From: an uncultured beta proteobacterium
Lineage (GTDB): Bacteria > Pseudomonadota > Gammaproteobacteria > Burkholderiales > Burkholderiaceae_E
DNA length: 64,000 nt
Direction of reading: 5' to 3'
Assembly: GCA_903934295.1 (NCBI GenBank)
Contig: CAIZNI010000054.1
Coordinates: 39,793 to 103,792 of the forward strand
Part shown: piece by piece, positions 1-7,337 of the stretch
Layout of the letters: the number at the start of each line of letters is the position of its first letter
Position numbering within the stretch: the stretch's first letter is position 1
Program-made: the position numbers and the translations under genes
The notes under the pieces: model-generated
What the model was told of the DNA's origin: nothing
The model's database searches: none
What the model saw: the letters and a program-made list of their open reading frames with translations, nothing else

Positions 1-1047
1 CTGGCCGATGCGCGCGAGATGCTCGCGCTCACCCGCGCGATGGGCGAGTCGGGGCGCGGCCTGTTCATGCTGACCAAGGGCAACGTGACCCCGATGGCGC
101 AGCTCGAGGAGATCGCCGAGCAGAGCGGACGGCCGGTGCTGATCGCCGCCATGTTCCACAACAACACCGACCCGTCGCGGGTCTTCGACGAACTGGCGCT
201 GATGCAGGCCGCCCGCGAGCGCGGGCACGCGCTGATCCCGCAGGTGTCGGCCTGCCCGCTCACCATGGATTTCACGCTGCACTCGGCCTATCTGTTCGAG
301 AGCATCCCGGCCTGGAAGACCGCGATCAGTCTCGAGGGCGAGCCCTTGCGCGCGCTGTACGCCAGTCCCGATTTCCGCGCGGCGGTCAAGGCCGACCTCG
401 AGCGCCAGCAGGGGCGCGGGCTGTTCAACGGCGAGTGGCACCTGATGCAGGTGGCGCAGGCGGCACGCCCGGACAACATCGGCCTGGAAGGCCGCACCGT
501 GCTGGAACTGGCGACCGCGCAGGGCTGCCATCCGCTGGACTGGCTGCTCGACTTCGCGCTGTCCGAGAACCTCGACACCTATTTCACCGCGCAGCTTCGC
601 AACACCGATGTGCAGGCAGTGGGCCAGCTGGTCGCCGACCCGGCCACCCATGTCTCGCTCTCGGATGCGGGTGCGCACCTGACCTTCCTGTGCGATGCCG
701 GGTTTGGCCTGCACCTGCTCGGGCACTGGGCGCGCGACCAGCAGGCGCTCAGCCTGGCGCAGGCGGTGCACAAGCTCACCGGCCACCCGGCCCGGCTGTT
801 CGGCATCGCCGACCGCGGCCTGCTGCGCGAGGGGCTGGCCGCCGATCTGCTGCTGTTCGATCCGGCCACTGTGGGCCGCGGTCGCAACGAGCGCCGCTTC
901 GACCTGCCGGCCGGCGCGAGCCGGCTGCGCGCCCAGGGCATCGGTGTGCACGGGGTGTGGGTGAACGGCGAGCAGGTGGTCGATGCCAACGGCCTGCTGC
1001 CCGATGCGCCGCGCGCCGGCAGCCTGCTGCGCGAGTTTCAGGCCTGA
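1..1047 (+). CDS. N-acyl-D-amino-acid deacylase family amidohydrolase, 3' part
   Basis: Amidohydrolase-superfamily enzyme of the D-aminoacylase group, expected to hydrolyse N-acyl-D-amino acids or related amides in the cytoplasm. The reading frame is open from the first base, so the 5' end lies outside the window; about 348 residues remain. The SDAGAH motif (around residue 220) carries the conserved metal or catalytic Asp of the family. The C-terminus (ADLLLFDPATVGRGRNER, then VWVNGEQVVDANG) is the typical small beta domain that ends these enzymes. The N-terminal metal-binding HxH motif is not visible because of the truncation. It is followed after 67 bp by a hydratase and then an MFS carrier on the same strand, suggesting a small catabolic operon. 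Substrate cannot be told from the sequence. Confidence 0.85.
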   Translation: MADAREMLALTRAMGESGRGLFMLTKGNVTPMAQLEEIAEQSGRPVLIAAMFHNNTDPSRVFDELALMQAARERGHALIPQVSACPLTMDFTLHSAYLFESIPAWKTAISLEGEPLRALYASPDFRAAVKADLERQQGRGLFNGEWHLMQVAQAARPDNIGLEGRTVLELATAQGCHPLDWLLDFALSENLDTYFTAQLRNTDVQAVGQLVADPATHVSLSDAGAHLTFLCDAGFGLHLLGHWARDQQALSLAQAVHKLTGHPARLFGIADRGLLREGLAADLLLFDPATVGRGRNERRFDLPAGASRLRAQGIGVHGVWVNGEQVVDANGLLPDAPRAGSLLREFQA

Positions 1048-1114
1048 GGCGCATCCGGGCGGCCGGTGCCGCCCGACCGGTTTCTCCGATGGTCCCGTCG
1101 ACAGGATTGACGAC

Positions 1115-1963
1115 ATGAACAGCCCCGATCTCGACGCCCTGCGTCCCTGGCTCGATCGCCGCGACAACGCGGCCGAAGTGCTCAGCCCGGTCCCCGCCCA
1201 GTGTCTGGCGGCCACGCTCGATCTCGATCCCGCGGCGCAGCCCGGGACGGTCCTGCCGCCCCTGTGGCAGTGGCTGCATTTCCTGGACCGCACGCCGAGC
1301 GCGCTGCTGGCCAGCGACGGCTCGCCGCGCACCCGGCTGCTGCTGCCGCCGATCGATCTGCCGCAGATCATGTGGGCCGGCGCCGAGATCGAATTCCACC
1401 AGCCGCTGCGCCTGGGCGAGCCGGCGTCGCGGCAGTCGCGGATCGCCGAGATGACCGGCAAGTCCGGCTCGCGCGGCCCGATGGTCTTTCTCACCCACGA
1501 GCACCGCATCGAGCAGGCCGGCGCGATCGCCATCGTCGAGCGCAGCCGCGCGGTGTTTCTCGGCCCGGCCGGCACCGCGGCGGGCGCCCCCGAACCGGCA
1601 CCGGCCCCCGAGCGCGAGCGCCAGTGGCCGATCGACGAGTCGCTGCTGTTCCGCTTCTCGGCGCTGACCTTCAACTCCCATCGCATCCACTACGACCTGG
1701 CTTACACCACCGGGGTGGCCGGCTATCCGGCGCTGGTGGTGCACGGGCCGCTGCAGGCGATGCTGCTGGCCGAGACCTTCCGGCAGTGGCATCCGCAGGC
1801 CGTCGTCGAGCGGCTCGAGTTCCGGGCCCGGGCGCCGCTGTTCTGCGGCCGCCCGGCCACGGTGGGCGGCGCGGCGCGCGGTCCCGGGCGCTATGCCCTG
1901 TGGACCGTGTCGGCGGCCGGCGGCTGCTCGATGGAGTGCCTGGTCAGCTTTCGCGAGTCCTGA
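1115..1963 (+). CDS. HTD2/MaoC-type acyl-CoA hydratase (mesaconyl-CoA hydratase-like)
   Basis: 282-residue double hot-dog protein of the FAS1-like dehydratase / HTD2 family, which includes mesaconyl-C4-CoA and 3-methylfumaryl-CoA hydratases. The N-terminal half contains the WQWLHF and GAEIEFHQPLRLGE segments typical of the FAS1 dehydratase region. The C-terminal half has the family hallmark FSALTFNSHRIHYD followed by GYPALVVHGPL, with the catalytic His in HRIHYD. I chose the ATG at 1115 because similarity to the family begins there; an in-frame start at 983 would overlap the upstream deacylase. Likely role: reversible hydration of an enoyl-CoA. The precise substrate is unknown. Confidence 0.82.
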   Translation: MNSPDLDALRPWLDRRDNAAEVLSPVPAQCLAATLDLDPAAQPGTVLPPLWQWLHFLDRTPSALLASDGSPRTRLLLPPIDLPQIMWAGAEIEFHQPLRLGEPASRQSRIAEMTGKSGSRGPMVFLTHEHRIEQAGAIAIVERSRAVFLGPAGTAAGAPEPAPAPERERQWPIDESLLFRFSALTFNSHRIHYDLAYTTGVAGYPALVVHGPLQAMLLAETFRQWHPQAVVERLEFRARAPLFCGRPATVGGAARGPGRYALWTVSAAGGCSMECLVSFRES

Positions 1964-1978
1964 ACCGGCGCCCCGCCA

Positions 1979-2022
1979 GTCGCCCTGTTCGTCGCCCTGT
2001 CCGTCGCCCTGTCCGTCGCCCC
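1979..2022 (+). repeat. 12-bp tandem repeat between hydratase and MFS genes
   Basis: Three and a half copies of GTCGCCCTGTCC (first copy GTCGCCCTGTTC) lie in the short gap between two co-directional genes. It is a simple slippage-prone repeat and has no coding role that I can see. Confidence 0.8.
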
Positions 2023-2058
2023 GCCTCCCCTTTCAGCCCTCCCACCCCCGAGTACCCG

Positions 2059-3312
2059 ATGACCACCAGCACCCCCGAGCCTCCCCGAGCCGCCGCGCCC
2101 GCGGCGGCGGCCCCCCTCATCCCCGGACGCGCCTGGTGGCCGATCACCCTGCTGGCGGCGGCGCTGCTGATGGTGACGATGGGCAGCCGCCAGTCGATGG
2201 GCCTGTTCCTCTCGCCGATCAACACCGACACCGGTCTGGGCATCGTCACCATCAGCTTCGCGATGGCCATCGGCCAATTCGTCTGGGGCGCGGTGCAGCC
2301 GGTCGCCGGTGCGATTGCCGACCGCTACGGCCCGGGCCGGGTGCTGGCCGGGGGCATCGTGATCCTGGTCATCGGCACCGCGCTCACCCCGTTCGTCACC
2401 AGCGCGTTCGGGCTGATCGTCGTGATGGGGGTGCTGACCGCGATGGGCGCCGGCGCCTGCAGTTTCTCGGTGCTGATCGGGGCGGTCTCCCAGCACGTGC
2501 CGGCGGCCAGCCGCGGCACCGCCGCGGGCGTGATCAACGCCGGCAGCTCGCTCGGGCAGTTCGTGTTCGCGCCGCTGGCCCAGCGCCTGATCTCCGGCCT
2601 GGGCTGGATGGGCGCGATGTGGTCGATGGCGATCATCGTCCTGCTGGCCTTGCCGATCACCCGTCTGCTGCGCCGCCAGCCGATGCCGGGCGCCGCGCAG
2701 AACACCGGCTCGGGCTTGCGCACCGCGGTGCGCGAGGCCTTTCGCGACCGCAGCTACCTGCTGCTGCACGCCGGGTTTTTCACCTGCGGCTTTCACATCG
2801 CTTTCCTCGTCACCCATCTGCCCGGCGAGGTGAGCCTGTGCGGGCTGCCGGCCTCGGTGGCGGGCTGGTCGCTGGCGCTGATCGGCCTGTCGAACATCGT
2901 CGGCAGCCTGGCGGCGGGTTTCGCGGTGAACCGGGTGCGCAGCAAGTACATCCTGTTCTGGATGTACCTGTCGCGCGCGGTGCTGGTGCTGGTGTACCTG
3001 GCGGCGCCCAAGACCGAATGGACCTTCTATCTGCTGGCCATCGGACTCGGACTCACCTGGCTGAGCACGGTGCCCCCCACCGCGGGTGTGGTGGGCAAGC
3101 TGTTCGGGGTGCGCTATCTGGCCACGCTGTTCGGCATGACGCTGCTGTCGCATCAGATCGGCGGCTTTTTCGGCGCCTGGCTGGGTGGCCTGGCCATCGA
3201 CCAGACGGGCAGCTATCTGTGGATGTGGTACGCGGATGCGGTGCTGGCCCTGGCGGCGGCGCTGGTGAACCTGCCGATCCGCGAAGCGAAGGTGGTCCGC
3301 GCGACCGCCTGA
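2059..3312 (+). CDS. MFS transporter
   Basis: 417-residue major facilitator with about 12 hydrophobic segments; the two six-helix halves are separated by a polar loop near residues 210-230. The loop after TM2 carries the MFS signature-like ADRYGPGRVLAGG. Similar carriers (oxalate/formate antiporter-like, YbfB-like) import organic acids. Its position after a deacylase and an acyl-CoA hydratase suggests uptake of a carboxylate substrate of that operon. The start at 2059 follows a proline-rich upstream stretch that is not membrane-protein-like. A much longer in-frame extension to 1201 overlaps the hydratase and is rejected. Confidence 0.85.
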   Translation: MTTSTPEPPRAAAPAAAAPLIPGRAWWPITLLAAALLMVTMGSRQSMGLFLSPINTDTGLGIVTISFAMAIGQFVWGAVQPVAGAIADRYGPGRVLAGGIVILVIGTALTPFVTSAFGLIVVMGVLTAMGAGACSFSVLIGAVSQHVPAASRGTAAGVINAGSSLGQFVFAPLAQRLISGLGWMGAMWSMAIIVLLALPITRLLRRQPMPGAAQNTGSGLRTAVREAFRDRSYLLLHAGFFTCGFHIAFLVTHLPGEVSLCGLPASVAGWSLALIGLSNIVGSLAAGFAVNRVRSKYILFWMYLSRAVLVLVYLAAPKTEWTFYLLAIGLGLTWLSTVPPTAGVVGKLFGVRYLATLFGMTLLSHQIGGFFGAWLGGLAIDQTGSYLWMWYADAVLALAAALVNLPIREAKVVRATA

Positions 3313-3320
3313 GCTTCATC

Positions 3321-3361
3321 GGGCGGGCAGGCCCGGTCTCGTCGACCGGACCTGCCCGCCC
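3321..3361. terminator. Strong hairpin between convergent genes
   Basis: GGGCGGGCAGG, one mismatch, then CCGGT pairs across a 7-nt loop with ACCGG and CCTGCCCGCCC. The stem (about 16 bp with one C.A mismatch) lies between the MFS stop and the convergent solute-binding protein stop. No clear U-tract follows on either strand, so it may be a stabilising or bidirectional terminator hairpin. Confidence 0.6.
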
Positions 3362-3376
3362 CCGACGGGTCTTCGT

Positions 3377-5098
3377 TCAGAAGCCCATCTTCTTCTTCAG
3401 GTCCTGGTCGACCCACATGCGGGCATGGATCGGGCCGGGACGCTCGGAACCGACGCGCAGCTCGCCGCCGTAGTTCTTGACCCACGGCCACCAGGCTGTG
3501 TAGACGTAGGGCACCGGCAGCCAGATGTAGGGCGCCTTCTCGACGATGTCGCGGGTCATGATCTTGATCATGCGCTGGCGCTTGACCTCGTCACGTTCCG
3601 CGTAGGCAGCCGCCATGCGCTTGTCCATCTCGGGATCGGACCAGCCCGACGGATTCCACAGCTGCTTGGAGACGAAGCTCTTGCGGATCGAGGTGGTCGG
3701 GTTCGTGTGGCCGTTCTGCATGAAATAACCCGGCGCGTGCGTGCGCGTGGTCATCGCCGACAGGAAGGCCCCGTACTCCATCGGCTGGATCTCGATCTTC
3801 ACGCCGACCTTCTCGAGATAGGCGGCGATCAGCGGCAGCAGATCCATGTGGTCGGGCGAGCAGGCGCACACCTGAACCTTGAAGCTGAAGCCTTTCGGGA
3901 AACCCGCCTCGGCCAGCAGCGCCTTGGCCTTCTCCGGGTTGTAGATGAACAGTTCGCGGGCGGACTCCGTCATCTGGTCGAGCGGCTCGTAGTACCCGGT
4001 GTAGTCGGGATGCATCGGGTAGGCGAACAGCTCGGCGTTGCCGTTGTAGAACGCCTTGACGATCTCCTGCTTGTTGACCGCCATGTTCAGCGCACGGCGC
4101 ACCCGCACGTCGTCGAAGGGCTTCTGGTCGACGCGCATCGCCATGAAGGTCCCGCCGGTGTTCAGCCAGCGGTTCCACTTGAGCGACGGCGCGTTCTTCT
4201 TGAGCTCATCGACCGAGCTCCAGCGCACGCCCTCGAGCACATCGAGCTTGCCGGTGCGCAGCGCGGTGATGTAGGCCGACTCGTCCTTGATGATCCGGTA
4301 CGAGATCTTGTCGGCGAACGGCAGCTTGTAGGGCTGGCCGCCGATCATCTCCTTGTCCCAGTAGATCGGGTTCTTGGTGAAGGTGACGGTGTTGCCCTGC
4401 ACATAGTCGGTCAGCTGGAACGGACCGGTGCCGACGTGGTTCTTCCAGTCCTTGGCGCCGGCGTCGGCGACTTCCTTGGGCACGATGCTCGAGTAGTAGC
4501 CCCAGCCGAAGCGATAGTCCCACTCGGCGAAGTACTGCTTGAAGGTGAACAGCACCGTGTGCTTGTCGGTGGCCTCGACCTTTTCGACATGGTCGAAGAA
4601 GGTGGCGACCTTCTTGGGGCTCTTGTCCAGGCGGGTGTAGGTGTCGACCACGTCCTGGGCGACCAGTTCGCGCGACTTCATGACGCCGGGCTTGTCCGGG
4701 AACATCACGCCCTTGCGCAGCTTGAACTCGGCGCGCGGCGGGTTGTCGAGAAATTTCCAGCTGGCGGCGAGCTCGCCGCGGATCGCGTCGCTGGGCAGCC
4801 AGGAGTCGGCGGTGAACGGGTAGGGGCCGCCGCGGCTCTTGGATTTCGTCAGGTCGCCGGCCAGCAGCGACTCGTGCATGAGGCCGGTGTCCTGGGCGTA
4901 TTTCCAGGTCCAGTCGGTGGGGTCCCACGACAGCGGCGAGAGGGTCACATAGACCATGCCGATGCTCAGGTTGCCGCCGTATTTCGGTTTCTCGGCCTGT
5001 GCGCCGGCAATGGCCGGCGCGCCGAGCAAGGCCAGCGCGGTGGCACTGGCCAGTGCCAGCCGGCGCATGGGCGCCGTCGATTTGAATCTGTTGTTCAT
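3377..5098 (-). CDS. ABC transporter substrate-binding protein, family 5 (peptide/opine/nickel type)
   Basis: 573-residue periplasmic binding protein of the DppA/OppA/NikA class. It has an N-terminal Sec signal (RRLALASATALALLGAPAIAGAQA), then the family 5 body with FKLRKGVMFPDKP, VGTGPFQLTDYVQGN and a series of AEAGFPKGF-type segments. The start at 5098 (MNNRFKST) has a GGGAGG ribosome-binding site just upstream; the nine extra codons above it have no support. No permease or ATPase genes adjoin it, so it is an orphan binding protein that must work with a transporter elsewhere. The ligand cannot be predicted. Confidence 0.9.
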   Translation of the reverse strand: MNNRFKSTAPMRRLALASATALALLGAPAIAGAQAEKPKYGGNLSIGMVYVTLSPLSWDPTDWTWKYAQDTGLMHESLLAGDLTKSKSRGGPYPFTADSWLPSDAIRGELAASWKFLDNPPRAEFKLRKGVMFPDKPGVMKSRELVAQDVVDTYTRLDKSPKKVATFFDHVEKVEATDKHTVLFTFKQYFAEWDYRFGWGYYSSIVPKEVADAGAKDWKNHVGTGPFQLTDYVQGNTVTFTKNPIYWDKEMIGGQPYKLPFADKISYRIIKDESAYITALRTGKLDVLEGVRWSSVDELKKNAPSLKWNRWLNTGGTFMAMRVDQKPFDDVRVRRALNMAVNKQEIVKAFYNGNAELFAYPMHPDYTGYYEPLDQMTESARELFIYNPEKAKALLAEAGFPKGFSFKVQVCACSPDHMDLLPLIAAYLEKVGVKIEIQPMEYGAFLSAMTTRTHAPGYFMQNGHTNPTTSIRKSFVSKQLWNPSGWSDPEMDKRMAAAYAERDEVKRQRMIKIMTRDIVEKAPYIWLPVPYVYTAWWPWVKNYGGELRVGSERPGPIHARMWVDQDLKKKMGF

Positions 5099-5358
5099 GT
5101 CTGCCTCCCTGATCGTTAGGAACACCCGCCCGGATCAATCGCTTGTCGGGTGTCTTCGTCGGGCCATCGAGCATTCGCGCAGAGCGGGAACACACTTTCC
5201 GCGAACCGGCCTGCAGTCACCTTACGCGCTCGGGTGCCGCAGTTCAATCGGCTTGGGCCCGGTGCGTTCATTTTCCGGGGTGTTGCTGGGTGAAACCTGC
5301 AGGCTTCCGGAACCCGGGGCGGCGGTGACCGCGGCCGGCCGGGATCCGCTGGTCGGGA

Positions 5359-6591
5359 TCAGCCGGCCGGGTGCGTGGCCGCGGTCTGCAGCAGAATCGA
5401 CTCGAACTCGCCGATGCGGCGGTCCCAGCCGATGCCCAGTGCCGACTGCCGCGCAGCGCGGCCGAGCCGTTCGATGCGCGCCGGGTCGGTCGCCAGGGCG
5501 CACGCCAGTTCCAGCAGGCGGGCGGGCTCGTCCGGGCTGGCCAGCAGGCCGGTCTGCTCGTGGGTGAGGTGACAGCCGGCCGCCGCGCAGTCATAGGCCA
5601 CCACCGCCAGACCGCTGGCCATCGCCTCGAGGGTGACATTGCCGAAGGTTTCGGTGAGGCTCGGAAACAGGAACACATCAGCCGACGCATAGTGGGCGGC
5701 GAGGTCCTCGCCGCTGCGCATGCCGGCGAAGATCGCCTCGGGAAAGCGTGCCGCCAGCGCGGTTCGGGCCGGGCCGTCGCCCACCAGCACGAGCCGTGCA
5801 TCGGGCTGGCGCCGGCGCATCGCGGCGAAGGCGTCGCCCAGCATCGCCAGGTTTTTCTCGGCGGCCAGGCGCCCGACGTGGAGCACCACCGGTGCGCCGG
5901 GTGCCACACCCCATTGCCGGCGCAGTGCCTCGCTGCGTCGCGCCGGATCGAACAGCCGGGTGTCGACGCCGCGACCCACCACCGCCAGGCGCAGGAAGCC
6001 GGCGCGCGCCAGACGGTCCTGGATCTCGCGCGTCGGCACCATCGTCACCGCGGTGCGGTTGTGGAACCGGCGCAGGTAGGCGCCGATCGGGCTCCTGAGC
6101 CAGCCCAGCCGGTAGTGCGCGCTGTAGGCATCGAAGTTGGTCCGGAAGTCGCTCGACACCGGGATGCGCAGCCGCAGCGCCGCCTGCAGGGCCGACCAGC
6201 CCAGTGGGCCTTCGGTGGCGATGTGAACCAGATCGGGCCGGTGACGCATCCAGTGAGTGGTCAGCGCGCGGCGCGCCGGCAGCCCCATGCGCAGGTTCGG
6301 ATAGTTCGGGATTGCCAGCCCGCGAAACAGCAGCTCGGGCGCGTCGCCGGCGCTGCCCGCCGCGCTGGCGGTCGGCGCGTCGCCCGGCTGGCGCGGACGC
6401 AGCAGCCGCACCGTGTGACCGCGCTCGACCAGCCCGCCGACGAAGCGGGCGAGCGTGCTGGCCACGCCATTGATTTCCGGCGGATAGGTTTCGGTGACGA
6501 CCGCCAGCCGAAGCGAGGCTCGGGCGGGCGCGAGTTCTTGCCAGGTGAAGGGCGCCGCCGTGTCCGTGCGGTCGGATGGTCGAAGGGTCAT
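5359..6591 (-). CDS. GT4 glycosyltransferase (MgtA/Agt-like glycolipid synthase)
   Basis: 410-residue GT-B fold glycosyltransferase of family 4. The N-terminal domain opens with VTETYPPEINGVASTLARF, typical of UDP- or GDP-sugar transferases acting on diacylglycerol or mannosyl lipids. The C-terminal domain has the FPSLTETFGNVTLEAMASG donor-binding motif (E-x7-E pattern). Related enzymes (Agt, MgtA) make glycosyl-diacylglycerols that replace phospholipids during phosphate starvation, using the diacylglycerol released by PlcP, and a PlcP homologue is 3.4 kb away. The ATG at 6591 has an AAGGTGG-like ribosome-binding site; a GTG at 6597 is possible. The sugar specificity is not readable. Confidence 0.82.
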   Translation of the reverse strand: MTLRPSDRTDTAAPFTWQELAPARASLRLAVVTETYPPEINGVASTLARFVGGLVERGHTVRLLRPRQPGDAPTASAAGSAGDAPELLFRGLAIPNYPNLRMGLPARRALTTHWMRHRPDLVHIATEGPLGWSALQAALRLRIPVSSDFRTNFDAYSAHYRLGWLRSPIGAYLRRFHNRTAVTMVPTREIQDRLARAGFLRLAVVGRGVDTRLFDPARRSEALRRQWGVAPGAPVVLHVGRLAAEKNLAMLGDAFAAMRRRQPDARLVLVGDGPARTALAARFPEAIFAGMRSGEDLAAHYASADVFLFPSLTETFGNVTLEAMASGLAVVAYDCAAAGCHLTHEQTGLLASPDEPARLLELACALATDPARIERLGRAARQSALGIGWDRRIGEFESILLQTAATHPAG

Positions 6592-6635
6592 GACCACCCA
6601 CCTTGCCGGATCGACGCGACGGTTTGATGAACCCG

Positions 6636-6657
6636 ATCGTCAACGAATCGTCATCGG
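6636..6657 (+). promoter_or_regulatory. Candidate PhoB box upstream of the Mpo1-like gene
   Basis: Two adjacent 11-mers, ATCGTCAACGA and ATCGTCATCGG, form a direct repeat with 9 of 11 identities. The 11-bp period and the GTCA core match the PhoB box (two CTGTCAT-type half-sites, 11 bp apart), though the first two bases of each half-site differ. It lies between the divergent glycosyltransferase and Mpo1-like genes; TGTAGT at 6671 could be a -10. A phosphate-starvation signal fits the lipid-remodelling genes around it. This is an inference from pattern only. Confidence 0.38.
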
Positions 6658-6727
6658 CCGGTAAGGCCGCTGTAGTGCAGCCTGCCTACGCTCGAGTGTT
6701 TACCCCCTTGTACGGCCAGGAGGCCCC

Positions 6728-7336
6728 ATGAACGACTTTGTGCAGGCGCTGCGCGTTCAGCGCTGGGACGACCACCGCTACTACCACCACAGCCGCATCA
6801 ACCAGTCGCTGCACTTCGTGAGCGCGCTCAGTTTTCTGGTGGCCTATGCGGTGCTGTGGTTCGATCCGGCGATCGCCGCGCTGATCGCGTGGCTGCTCGC
6901 GATGACCACCCGCCAGGCCGGGCATTTCTTCTTCGAGCCCCGCGGCTACGACACCGTCAACCAGGCCACCCACGAGCACAAGGAAGACATCAAGGTCGGC
7001 TACAACCTGCGCCGCAAGGTGGTGCTGATGGCCGTCTGGGCCCTGGCACCGGTGGCCCTGCTGCTGGATCCGACGCTGATGGGCCTGATCGAGCCGGCGG
7101 GCGATGCGATCGGCACCGCGCGCCAGATCGGCATGGCCTGGCTGGTCATCGGCGTGGCGGGGCTGGTGCTGCGCACGGTGCACCTGTGCTTCATCCGCGA
7201 TGTGCAGACCGGCCTGGTCTGGATGACCAAGATCCTGACCGACCCGTTCAACGACGCGTGGCTGTATCGCCGCGCGCCGCTGCACCTGCTGCGCGGGGAA
7301 CTGATCGACCCGATGCACGCCGTGCATCGGCGCTGA
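6728..7336 (+). CDS. Mpo1/DUF962-like histidine-rich membrane protein
   Basis: 202-residue integral membrane protein with about four hydrophobic stretches and no signal peptide. Histidines sit in spaced motifs: YYHHSRINQSLHF near residues 20-32 and RQAGHFFFEP near residues 61-70, then THEHKEDIK. The H-x3-N-x3-H and GH-x3-E spacing resembles the DUF962 family, whose yeast member Mpo1 is an iron-dependent dioxygenase of 2-hydroxy fatty acids. The resemblance is by motif only. A GGAGG ribosome-binding site precedes the ATG. Divergent from the glycosyltransferase, and 1 bp from the convergent aminotransferase stop. It may act on membrane lipid acyl chains; function otherwise unknown. Confidence 0.7.
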   Translation: MNDFVQALRVQRWDDHRYYHHSRINQSLHFVSALSFLVAYAVLWFDPAIAALIAWLLAMTTRQAGHFFFEPRGYDTVNQATHEHKEDIKVGYNLRRKVVLMAVWALAPVALLLDPTLMGLIEPAGDAIGTARQIGMAWLVIGVAGLVLRTVHLCFIRDVQTGLVWMTKILTDPFNDAWLYRRAPLHLLRGELIDPMHAVHRR

Positions 7337-7337
7337 C

